Positions 47,675 to 58,100 of a stretch of 64,000 bases of DNA are shown here, piece by piece; within the stretch, counting starts at the first letter, position 1; each line of letters starts with the position of its first letter. The translations under genes and the position numbers were made by a program. The notes beneath the pieces are model-generated. The model worked only from the letters and a program-made list of their open reading frames with translations, did no database searches and had not been told where the DNA came from. The DNA lies in contig OY723265.1 in the NCBI GenBank assembly GCA_963210315.1, positions 558,001 through 622,000 on the forward strand, given 5' to 3'. The stretch is from Rhynchopus euleeides (Eukaryota; Euglenozoa; Diplonemea; Diplonemida; Diplonemidae).

Positions 47675-49600
47675 TCCCCGTTGTGGTGTGGGTCTGAAGT
47701 AAGAGGCAAAAGAGCATTCGTCAAACTACGAGAAAGATCTGTACTACCGCTGCTCTTGCCGGATAAAAAGTGATCAAAAAAAAATTGGGGGTCTTCGCTC
47801 CATCCGCCAAAAAAAACCAAAAAAAACCGGAAAAAATCCGTGAAAAAGTCGGAAAAAAAGAGTGTGGGGAGTTGGGTCCAGTTTAGCAAAGTGAGCTTAT
47901 TTTTCGAAATTTGAAAAATTGGGGACACCAAAAGTCCCCAGAAAAATCTTCGACTTGGCCCGCAGAGAGATTTTTTTTTGGTGAAAAACGATTTCAACAG
48001 TTGTCCAACAGTTGCTGTACAAGACGGCACACCGTTCTCTGCGCATGGGCTGCTGCACGTGAATCATTTGGATGTCCGAGGGGCTATCGGAACGAGGAGG
48101 GCCACGAGCCTGAACTACCCGCCAGCAGTGATCCCGTGCCAGGGCTGGCAGGGGGCCGCGGCCCCACCTCCCTTTTTCTGTAATTCTTTGGGAGGGTGGG
48201 CCGCCAGGGGTGGCATGGCCCTACCCTCGGCCCTACCTCCCGGGTCAGATTTTGGGGCTTTTGGGTTCGGCCTTGTGGCCGAGTTTTCATGCACCGCAGC
48301 GTATGAAACCCCAACGGCATGCTGGGGGCTTGATGGTGTTCATCGAAGCGCCCCTCATCATGTCCCAAGCGAAGGACCATCTCCGCCTGGAATGTGCAAC
48401 AGCACCAACCGGTGTGGGGACTCGCCTTCGAAGACTTTCAGGATGTTCACTACCGTGGGCTCCGGCGGCTGGGGGGCTCCGCCCCCCAGACCCCCTGTAG
48501 GCTGTCTCGCGACCAAGTCCTTGCGTGTATGGGATTGATCATCGCACACCATCCACAAAGCGATGCAAGCCATGAGATTTGCTGCCGTTCCTGAACACTA
48601 GCTGGCAAAGTTTCTCGGGATTGCAGTTTTGCAAGTACTCAAAGGCAATCCAAGATCCCCTGGATTCCTGATTTTTGATCCAGCAGGCGACGACCAAAGG
48701 CAGCAACATCCGGTGCCTCTCGAATTGGGGGAAAATGTTCTGTGGTCGTGTATTCGATCCTGTTTGCATCATACCACGGGAAGTCGGGGCGGGGTTGGGC
48801 TGCACCTTTTTTCTCGCGAGCTCGGCCCACCCTGTGCCCTACCTCTTTTTTGGTTTGCCCGACCCCCAGCGAGATCACTGGCAGCCAGACCTTGTTGAAC
48901 ATAAACAGCAGACAAGAGAGCAGAATGGAGTGCGGGGCAGCTGCCGTGTTCCCATAAAAACATCGCACCTCGGGCGCTGCCTGCACGAAAGGGACGGGTA
49001 ACCTGCAGGTCACCCACAGCAGCCTACTGCCTACGTTTTATACAAGATCGGCGCCGACGACACGAAAGACTGTTCGATCTGCGGCGCAACAAGAATCTCC
49101 GGTGGGAACAGAACTGAGCGGCAACAGGATGCAATGCAGGCCCACCTCCGTTGCCCTGCGGCAAGAGCAGTCACATCGATTTCGTTGACAGGGCCTGCTC
49201 ACTGGTGTGTGACCACAGCAGATGGTGAGCTGCCCCACGGCAGAACACCTGGGACGGGGGATGGCTGCGACTGGGCATTACCAAACTCGTCATGATGTAG
49301 GACTGCGGACAATTGGTCACCGAGAGCAAGTATGGCTCCCGCTCAGCTCTCACTGAAGCTGAACCAGATGCAAGTGGTGGGGGGAGGAGGGGATCCCAGG
49401 GGAGGACACACCGGTCGGCAACCCACGAGGACTGGCCCGTCCCAGGCAACAGAAGAACAAAGCAGGAACACCGACGCACCTAAACGTCATACTGAAGTGT
49501 GGGAGGAGGAGGCGAGCACAAAAGGGCGTCGGCTACCGCACGCCCTTTGGGCGCAGCCGACGACGACCGAACCGGCCCCCGGCCGGGAGGTGCGTGTGGC
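47675..49600. other. Gene-poor DNA with a dispersed repeat and hairpins
   Basis: No convincing gene. At 48443-48529 is the third copy of the dispersed hairpin repeat (see 32391-32482). Near 49060-49170 a frame with CSICG...HLRCP resembles the C-terminal Cys/His motif of retroelements, but it is too short to call. Confidence 0.45.
48443..48529. repeat. Dispersed repeat with GGGGG-hairpin, copy 3 (inverted)
   Basis: The reverse complement reads GCAAGGACTTGGTCGCGAGA, then GGGGGTCTGGGGGGCGGAG, then CCCCCCAGCCGCCGG. It matches copy 1 across its whole length with about 15 differences. Confidence 0.6.
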
Positions 49601-49655
49601 GTGGGGGGCGAAGCCCCCCACGCAAGGGGGGTCCGGGGGGCGAAGCCCCCCGGAA
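49601..49655. repeat. Two GGGGGGCGAAGCCCCCC hairpins in tandem
   Basis: Two perfect 6-bp G/C stems around a CGAAG loop core lie about 30 bp apart. They share the CTTCGC/GCGAAG core with the TIR elements of this window. Confidence 0.6.
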
Positions 49656-49881
49656 AAAAATTTGGGGTTTTTTGGCCTATTTTTGGCCATTTTCCGCTGC
49701 ATTTGTTTGATTTTGGGTCGGGAAAGGTATGGCCAGGAAGTGGGAAAAATTGGGGAAAAAGTCGGAAATTTTCAGGTTTGCCCATATAAACCATGGGTCA
49801 CAGATTCCGATTTTTGGGTCAGACTCCAAGTTTGACACAAGGGAAAATAGGCAAAAATTTTCACCTATTTTTGGTCACCTA

Positions 49882-50030
49882 AGGGGGGGGGCTTCGCTCC
49901 GGGTCACTGACCCAAGCTGACCCAGATTGACCCGGAGCGAAGCCCCCCATTTTCCTAAGGTGAAAAACCCCAGGGTGACCCAAATTGACCCAAGTTGACC
50001 CAAATTGACCCGGAGCGAAGACCCCCATTA
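49882..50030. repeat. GGGGGGCTTCGCTCCGGGTCA foldback with TGACCC repeats
   Basis: GGGGGGCTTCGCTCC at 49885 is matched by GGAGCGAAGCCCCCC at 49934 and again by GGAGCGAAGACCCCC at 50011-50027. Between them are (TGACCCAAAT)-type decamers. It looks like a TIR element with a partly duplicated end. Confidence 0.55.
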
Positions 50031-50342
50031 GCTTGAATAAAAAGTATCGTGGCAGCAAAGTCAATGTCAATGTGGGAAAGGCCTCCAGAGATGAGACCTA
50101 CTTTTTTTGAGGCACACACACCACAGCTCGCATGCAATAACATTACCGGGGTGGGTGGGGATGGGGAGGTGTCTCCACTCCGTGCCCCAAGCGTGTAACG
50201 CCTACCCGCTGTGCTGGGGTTCCTCGAGCGAAGGCACCTCACCACCCCACCTCACACACCTGCTTGCAATTGTTGTGTTGCAACGCAGGCATGCCGCCAC
50301 CCTGTGCCCGCTGCGCTCTCTCCGGTCTGAATAAATGGCCTA

Positions 50343-51033
50343 CACGGTGGGATCTTGTAAATTTTACATGTATAACTACAAGTATATACATGTATTATAC
50401 ATGTATAATACTTGCATGTCAACTATTATACATGTATAATACATGTATATGCCTGAAATATACATGTAAAATACATGTATATCAAGTAAAAATACAAGTA
50501 TAATACTTGCATGTCAACTATTATACTTGTATTTTTACTTGATATACATGTATTTTACATGTATATTTCAGGCATTTACATGTATTTTACATGTATAATA
50601 CTTGTCATGCAAGTATTATACATGTAAAATACTTGCATGACAAGTAAAATACATGTATAATACTTGCATGACAAGTAAAATACTTGCATGCAAGTAAAAT
50701 ACATGTATTTTACTTGCATGCAAGTATTTTACTTGTCATGCAAGTATTTTACATGTATAATACTTGCATGACAAGTATTATACATGTAAAATACATGTAA
50801 ATGCCTGAAATATACATGTAAAATACATGTATATCAAGTAAAAATACAAGTATAATAGTTGACATGCAAGTATTATACTTGTATTTTTACTTGATATACA
50901 TGTATTTTACATGTATATTTCAGGCATATACATGTATTATACATGTATAATAGTTGACATGCAAGTATTATACATGTATAATACATGTATATACTTGTAG
51001 GTATACATGTAAAATTTACAAGATCCCACCGTG
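50343..51033. mobile_element. Foldback element X, copy B (intact)
   Basis: 691 bp from CACGGTGGGATC to GATCCCACCGTG, flanked by TA on both sides. The interior is a nested series of palindromes (ATACATGTAT, ACTTGCATGCAAGT, TTTACTTGATATAC) at about 10-11-bp intervals and is close to self-complementary over its whole length. No protein is encoded; the frames seen on both strands are translations of the repeat. Confidence 0.85.
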
Positions 51034-51499
51034 TAAGTTGGGTGGGGGAGGGGGGGGGGGGGAGGGGGCGATGGGGAAGCAAGATCCGGTGAAAAACTGT
51101 GGATTAGTGCAAATCTGGAAGAGAAACAAAAAAGAAGAGCCGGTGTATATTCGCCGATAGCGAGAACACCCCACCGGGAAAAAAAAAGACGTCAGGAATG
51201 ATGTGTGCTCGGAGAAGCGGGCAAAGTGTGATATCCCCCTTGAGGAAGGGGTGCTGCTGTAGAATAGGGTGGGAGGGAGGGCAAGGGCTTTGTGCGTTGC
51301 CCCCACCCACCCCCCCCCCCCTCCATCTCCCCGCGGTGAAGAATTCGTTGTTAGTGCGCCAAAAAAAATAACAGGAACAAAAAAGCAACTCGCTGCAGCA
51401 ACTGCTGTGAAGGTTATCGCCTTTTGCTTCCCGAAGCGGTCCCCTCCCCCCTCCGGGGTCACGGGGGGGCGGAAGTTTCGGCAGTAAACTGCCAGTTTT
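51034..51499. repeat. Inverted segmental duplication flanking foldback X, copy B
   Basis: Reverse complement of 43697-44163. Similarity ends at the GCAGTAAACTGCC palindrome near 51480-51493 and a few A/T beyond it. Confidence 0.85.
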
Positions 51500-52014
51500 A
51501 AAAAAAGGCGCGAGAGTGCGATGGGAGGATCAAAAGAGCGTGGTTTTTCGTTGCACGCACGAGTGGCAGTAGTGTGGCCCTGCGAAACGGGACGTTGTCA
51601 TAAGTAAGGAGGATTTGTGTTGCTGTAGAGGGAACATACTGCCCGAGACAGAGTGGGTCCCACTCACACTACGCGCATACACCATCGGCATTGCTTTTGT
51701 ATCGACGGGCGACAGCCCGACGGTACGAAACAGCTAGGCAGTAACGCACACAATGCTTCCGGGTTGCACCCATTCTTGAGTTCGGGAAAGCACGAAGGCC
51801 CGTTGCCCCGAAGCCAGCGAAACTGGTGCACCTGGAAATTGAAATGGAGTTGGCAATGAATGCGCCCCGCTCCCCCCCCACAGGACAGGCGGGGCACAAT
51901 CAGCTGTGATTTGTGTGGAATCACGCCGCTGTGCCCTCCCCCCCACCCTTGATTGGAGGGGTGGGGGAGGGGGAGGGGGTGTCGACCTACGACGGGATTG
52001 CTGGGTTTATCAGA

Positions 52015-52210
52015 AAAAAAAACCCCTGAGCCAGATTTTTTCCAGAATTCTCAGATTTTTCCAGATTTCTCAGATTTTCCAGAATTCTGAAAATTCTGGA
52101 AAAATCTGCCCAGAATCTGGACAGATTTTCTCAGATTTTGAAAATTCTGAAAAATCTGAAATCCCCAGAATCTGCCAGAATCTGTGAAATTCTGGCAGAA
52201 TTCTGTCAAA
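52015..52210. repeat. CAGAATTCTG/CAGATTTTTC foldback repeat
   Basis: About 18 units of CAGAWTYT and its complement in both orientations, spaced about 10-11 bp. This is another decamer-type foldback with a sequence unlike the others. Confidence 0.7.
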
Positions 52211-52461
52211 CCATGCCCTCTCGAAAGAAAGCGGCGGTGAAAGAAAAGAGCAGCAGGGCACCCGAAAGCCCACCCCCCACCCCCCACCCCCCACCCCCTC
52301 TATTTTCGGCCTGAATCCCTTTGTAGACAACCTCCTCCTCCTTGCGCACAGCGGCGATCCTGCAAGTTGATGCCAACACAAACATATACGGGATGTGGTT
52401 AATTTTAGGGAGGGGTGGGTACTTTGTTGTGCTCGGATATGGCGATGAAATTATTTGCCAG

Positions 52462-52562
52462 TTAGCCAAGCTCCTGGTCTCTCGCAAAGAAGACTGTTGG
52501 CAGCGCGATGTTCTCACCCATGTACTCCGCACAGGTAACGAACCAGCGCACAAACAAACCTA
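52462..52562 (-). pseudogene. Candidate terminal exon, unrecognised
   Basis: The minus-strand frame reads FVRWFVTCAEYMGENIALPT then VFFARDQELG and TAA. The composition is protein-like in an otherwise noncoding region, but it is only about 32 codons and I see no partner exon with confidence. Confidence 0.2.
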
Positions 52563-52572
52563 ACTAACTGCG

Positions 52573-52868
52573 GGGGGAGGGGTGATAGGTAAGAAAATCT
52601 GTTTGCTTTTTTGAAAAAGGGGGGGGGGGTTGATTGCCGAGAGTGAACCCCCCCCCCCTAACTGCGGGCACGCGCGACTCTTTTTTGTGTCGTAGTGGAG
52701 AAGCGCACGGAGCAACTTAGATGCATTGCTCTTGATCCGATTCCCACTGTCCCGCTGTATGCACACGATTCTGTGACGGAACTAACTTCCTCGTGCGCAC
52801 CGTGGAGTGCGAGGGGGGGGTGATAGGTAAGAAAATCTGTTTGCTTTTTTGAAAAAGGGGGGGGGGGG
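52573..52868. repeat. Direct repeat pair, GGTGATAGGTAAGAAAATCT block
   Basis: GGTGATAGGTAAGAAAATCT then GTTTGCTTTTTTGAAAAAGG plus poly-G occurs at about 52579-52630 and 52818-52871 without visible change except G-run length. Confidence 0.75.
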
Positions 52869-54894
52869 GAGCGCTCCATTTCAAAAAAGGGGTTTACGAG
52901 AAATCAGCTATGCATGGCAGGGGCGCTGCTTCCCTGAGGGTCATTCGGAGTGCGAGGGGGGGGGGGGGGGGGGGAGGGTGGTTGCCCAAACAAGCGCTGA
53001 CAAACCAAAACATTTGACCGTGGGGGGTGGGGGTGGGTGGGGGCATGGGTGGGGTGCGCAAATAGGCAGGCCCCGGGCCAACCTCTCCTGGGGTGGGGTA
53101 TGATATGTGGGGGACAATTCCGGATTTTTTCAAATACGGCAAGAGGTAGGGTGGGGGGAGGTGTTGGGGGTAGCGAAGTCGAAGGAAACACGGAGATGGT
53201 CTCCCTTCGCTCGATGTGGGTAGGGGGGGTTGCTAGTTGGTAAAAGAAAGGGCTGGAGGGGCGGAATTGTGTATGAAAATATTCTGGCCACGTTGCAACC
53301 CGTGTGTGCGTGCGTACGTGCGGACGTGCGTGCGGCCTCCCCTAAAGAAAATACAGCTGGGAATTCGTGCAGGATCATTCGTGGAGAAATACGAAAGGTA
53401 AAACGATAACCGAAACACACAGAAGCCTTTGCCTGCATGAAGTGTCGCTGCATCTGATTGGCAGGCGCGCGGTGAGACTGCGTGTGTGTGCCGGCAAAAT
53501 ACCCTGTCACTTCCCCCTATCGCTGCATTTCTGCCTGACAGTACCTCGTTTTGTGGGAGACAAAAATATTAACGTGTGTGCGGATGAGGGGTGGGGGTGG
53601 GGGTGGGGCGACAAGTCAATTACCAAACCATGGCGCCGGCGAGCTCGGTTCACCTGATGCACAACAAAAAAGAGATATGCGAAGAAGGTGGAAGGAGGAG
53701 GGGGGCGGGGGGGCGGGGGGGGAATTTTTATCTCAAGCGCAGTAAGCACAGGAAAAACAGGCCCCTCCCGCTGTCACGCGGGGGGTGCAGCCGGTGCCAC
53801 GATGCGAATCGTTTCCCTCACTGTGCCTCGTGGTGTCCCTTTGTCTCCCGCCCCGAACCCCAGAAATCAAGCGAGAATACATGAGTGGTGTTGAGGGAGG
53901 GAGAGACGGAGATGCGGGAATTCTCGTCACGGGGATGCTCACACTTAAAGCATACGAGAGGGAGAGAGAGACGCTTGATTTGGCCCGCGCTTGCGTGGGC
54001 TGGGGCTTCCGGGGAGCAGCACGCCAGCGACACGTTGTCAAGCACTTGAGACAGAGAGAAACAGGTAGCAGAGACCACACCAAGAGCACGGTGCGTGCTT
54101 TGGCGTGTTCTCCGCTGATATTTAATGATTCATGCGTGGTGAATGTGCCGCATCATCACAAAAATAGGCAGCATACCCGGCCCCCTTGGAGCAGAGAGCA
54201 AATGCCCCCCATTCATACTTCATATTTGAGCGGGACTACCACCCCCTGTGGTGTCACATCATCACCCACGAAAAGTGCGGTTGCGTGTGGGTGAGTGGAG
54301 ATGTTCGCTGTGTAACGCGCGCCTTGTCCAGGCTTTGGGGCGGTGCAGACCTGTGCGGGTCATCCCGGATGCCTCCATTACACTCACAGCCACAGCGAAT
54401 GTGTCTGTCGGGCTGACGGTGCTGAGGGAGTGTGTCTCTGCCCCAGGACAACCCAGGCTGGGCTGTGTCGGAGTGTGGGTGGAGTTGGAGGTGAAATAAT
54501 TGGGGCAGCTGTTGCAGTAAAATAAAGCTGTGGGTTGTTTTTTTTAAAAAGAAATCTGTCGATTCTGAAGAGAAGAGAGAGAAAAGAGCCGAAACGGGGT
54601 GTTCGTCGATCGTGAGAACACCCTTTAAAGAATGGCACCATTAGCCTTTGTGCGTAAAAATACCACCCCCTCCCCTCCGGTGTGATGTCGATACGTGCTG
54701 GGCCTGACGAGGGTGGGAGCCTGTTCGGCAGGTCTGACAGCACCTCTGGAGTAGAGGGCAAACAGGCCCACCCGCCAATCGGCCCCATCTCGAGGCAGGG
54801 CTTGAGAGGGGGGATGCGGTATTTTGTTGGGAGAGTGAGAGGGCGCAACGAGTCAACTCTGATGCTACCCCCCACACACGCATAGTCGCCCGAG
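52869..54894. other. Gene-poor DNA before the retrotransposon array
   Basis: No supported gene. Poly-G at 52957-52972, G/T-rich tracts at 53020-53050 and 53585-53610, a third G-tract-bounded repeat at 53160-53222 and the repeat at 53349-53407 are the visible structures. Confidence 0.5.
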
Positions 54895-54912
54895 ACACAC
54901 ACACACACACAC
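54895..54912. repeat. (CA)n at the 5' border of E3
   Basis: An 18-nt AC tract follows unrelated DNA (GTCGCCCGAG) and directly precedes the truncated E3. It is probably the original genomic target of the array. Confidence 0.75.
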
Positions 54913-55194
54913 CACAAAGAGGGGGACGGGCTCCCGGTCACTATGGGCTTCTGCAAACGCCACAGCATGGACCGATGCGGTGACTGCTACAGCGATGGCA
55001 AATCACTAACACATTGCTGCCACACACACCACGCTGGCTATGCTGCACGCCCTCCTCCCCGGAGTGGCACTGAGTTGGCCCCACACTCTAACCCGAGTGG
55101 GGCCTCCGCTGTGACGTAGAAGTGGGCGGGGGTGGGCAATGATCCGCGCAGGATCTCCCCACACAAAACGTGGTCACCACACACACACACACAC
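54913..55194 (+). mobile_element. E3: 5'-truncated E2-family element, 282 bp
   Basis: It starts inside the C-terminal Cys/His-rich segment (HKEGDGLPVTMGFCKRHSMD) and continues through the stop (TAG, 55117-55119) and 3' UTR to the (CA)n tail. The sequence equals the matching part of E4 rather than E2, so E3 and E4 belong to one subfamily. Confidence 0.88.
55177..55194. repeat. (CA)n junction between E3 and E4
   Basis: This is the tail of E3 and at the same time the insertion site of E4, whose truncated 5' end (TGCCCCAAGGAGGCGG) starts at 55195. Confidence 0.85.
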
Positions 55195-58100
55195 TGCCCC
55201 AAGGAGGCGGACGAGCTGCTGAGAAGCGACACGGCGTGGGGGGGATACTTCCGCAAGTACGCGACAACGCCCGAGCCCCGGTGGGACACCTTCCGCCAGA
55301 GATACCTCCGCTTTCTCCCCGAGACGGCTGACATGGAGTGCAAGACCATCACAGCAGAAGACGTCGGGAAGGCCCTGGCCAAGATGTTCACGTCCACCTC
55401 ACCGGGCCTGCACGGCTGGAGGGTCCACGAACTGAGACAACTCCCACACGAACTCCTCAAGCTCTTTGCGGAGGTGTTCAACGAGGTCGAACGATCGGGC
55501 GAGTGGCCGGAACAGTTAATGCATGCCATGATCTGCCTCATCCCCAAGCCTGGCAGCTCAGGCGAGCCTCTATCGCAGCGCCCCATCAGTATCACCCCTG
55601 TGCTGTATAGAGTGTGGGCAGCGATCCGGGTGAAACCGGCACTGAAGTGGTTGGAGACCATCGCACCGGAGGACCTGCACGGCTGCCGGCCTGGCCACGG
55701 TGCAGAGGACCTCATCTGGCACCTGGCGGCACGCATCGAAGAGGCCCACCTCACGGGGCGACCGCTGCACGGAGTCGCCCTTGACTTCAAGAAGTGCTTC
55801 GACACGGTGCCTATCGACCTCACCTTCCGCCTGGCTGCGGAGCTCGGATTCGACACCCGTGTCCTGCGCACCCTGCGAGCAGCGTACAGGACGATGCAGC
55901 GGCACTTCCGGGCGAGTGGCACCATCGGAGAAGGCTTCCTGCCTACCAACGGCATCATGCAGGGCTGCCCCATCAGTGTCGTGCTGATTAACGTGCTGGT
56001 GGGTGTGTGGATGCGGATGGTCGAACACCGGCAGGACACGAGGGCGCTATCCTTCGTCGACGATGTGTACGCCACAGCCTCCAGTCCGGAGGTCCTACAA
56101 GAGGTGGTGAACGACTCTGCGGATTTCTCTCACGACACCGGGATGGCTATTTGCGCAGAAATTAAGTCCCACGTGTTCTCAACATCCCCCGGGCCGCTCC
56201 GGATCATGTACCGGGCGAGGGACGGCGAGGCCACTCCCCTCCGGCAACGCAACAGCTTTGACTGTCTCGGGGCCATGCTGCACGCGCGCCTGATCAGGGA
56301 AGGGCGCACAGCGCCCCAGTCCGAGCGCATCGCCCGTCGGAAAGAGGGGGCGCAGCAGAACCTCCGCAGAACCTCAGCGCTGCCCCTGCCGGTGCAATGG
56401 AAAGGGCAGGCGGCTGCGATGACGGCGGGGGCACGGCTGTATTACGATGCCCTCGTAACTCGTTGGGACAGCAAGGCCATCAGGCGATGGAGGGGCCTCT
56501 TCGTCGCCGCGCTCTGGTCTGGCCCACCACGCAGAGCGCAAGAGATCGTGCTGTGTGTCCTCCATCAGGCGCACCGGGTGGACCCCGCTATCGCTCCTCC
56601 CTACCGGCAGATCACCACGTGGGCCAAGCAGATCAAAAAGTGGGGCCACAGCAGGGTGCTGTCCGAGGAAGCATGGGGGAGCAAAGAGAGGCTTGAGGGG
56701 ACAGGCCCCCTTGCGCTCTTCTGGGCTGCCCTGCAAGGGATAGGATGGCGCTGGAGTACGGCGACCACCCTGGCCTACACGGACGAGGCTGGTCGCGCTG
56801 TCACCTTCGACCCTGTTGCAGCAACGCCGAGCGCCTGGGCGATCTTCGCGCACGACCTCCGCCAAACCCTGCGAAACGCCACGGCGGGGAAGCTGGCTGA
56901 ACGCAGAGAGGACTTCCAAGGAGCAGAGCACGGCATTGACGGAAGGGTGACACGTTGCGTCCTGGAGGGGGAGGGCGCCGCAATTACGGGATACCAGCGA
57001 GGCCTCCTCCGCTCTGTCATTGCAGGGGCGGTGCCTGCCCGAGGGCGCACGGGCCTGGGGGAGGTGTGCCGGTACTGCACAGCTGGGGCCCCGGAGACGG
57101 TGTCGCACCTATGGTGGGACTGCGCGGCATGGGAGCCGGTCCGCCAGAAACACCCCGTAGCAGCGAGGGACCGAACTGCCTGGCCGGCATGCCTGGCGCA
57201 GTGTGGGGTAGCGCCCGTGTACAGATACGGCGTTCCGGAGAACGAGCAGCCGCTGCCCATGTCTTTTGCTGACAGAATCACCACCGTGGCGCAGCTGCAC
57301 CGCTACTTCATCGCAGTCTTGGCGGCGCGACAGGAGAAGGACGGGCTGCTCGACCGCTCTGTACGCCACCACCGCACTACAGTCTACCCCTGGGAGTGGA
57401 GCACCCCCACCCCCGAGAGTGCCTGCATCCCTGCACTGGCGCCATCCGAAGTCAAGCAGACGTGGGGCAAGCGGCCCCCAGGCATGTGGGTGGCTCTCTG
57501 CGACTGGCTAAGGGGCCTGAAGTGGGGACCGCAGGGGGGTGAGCAAACTGTGACCCTGATGGAGCTAGCCGTGGACTTCGAGCTGTCGACGGGCCTCACC
57601 CTCCCAGACACCGTGACACGCCGCATCCGCCCCCCTACCCACGTGGACCCGAATAAGAAGGGTGCGAGGGAGGCCCGCCCGCGCATTCCTGCAGACACGG
57701 CCCCGGGGCTCACCCTGTACTTTGACGGTGGCGCGCGCGACAACGGCACCCCCTTCGCTGTGGCGGGGGCAGGGGCGGTGCTGTACCAAGACGGCTGCAA
57801 GGTCTCAGAGAAAGTGCTCCCGCTGCTGAACGTGCGTAGCAACAACATTGCTGAGTACGAGGCGCTACGAGCAGGCCTGCGCCTCCTCGAGAGGGGCGAT
57901 GCCCCTGAGGGCCCAGTCACAGTGCGAGGCGACTCCCAGGTGGTGCTGCGGCAGCTCCGAGGGGAATCCCTGTGCCGGGATGCCGCCCTCCGTCCTCTTT
58001 TCCTCAGCACGTCCGCGCTGGCTGCGGACCTCCAACCGAGGTTCACTCTCACGTATGAGCATGTGAAGAGGGAATCCAACACCGATGCTGACGCCCTCAG

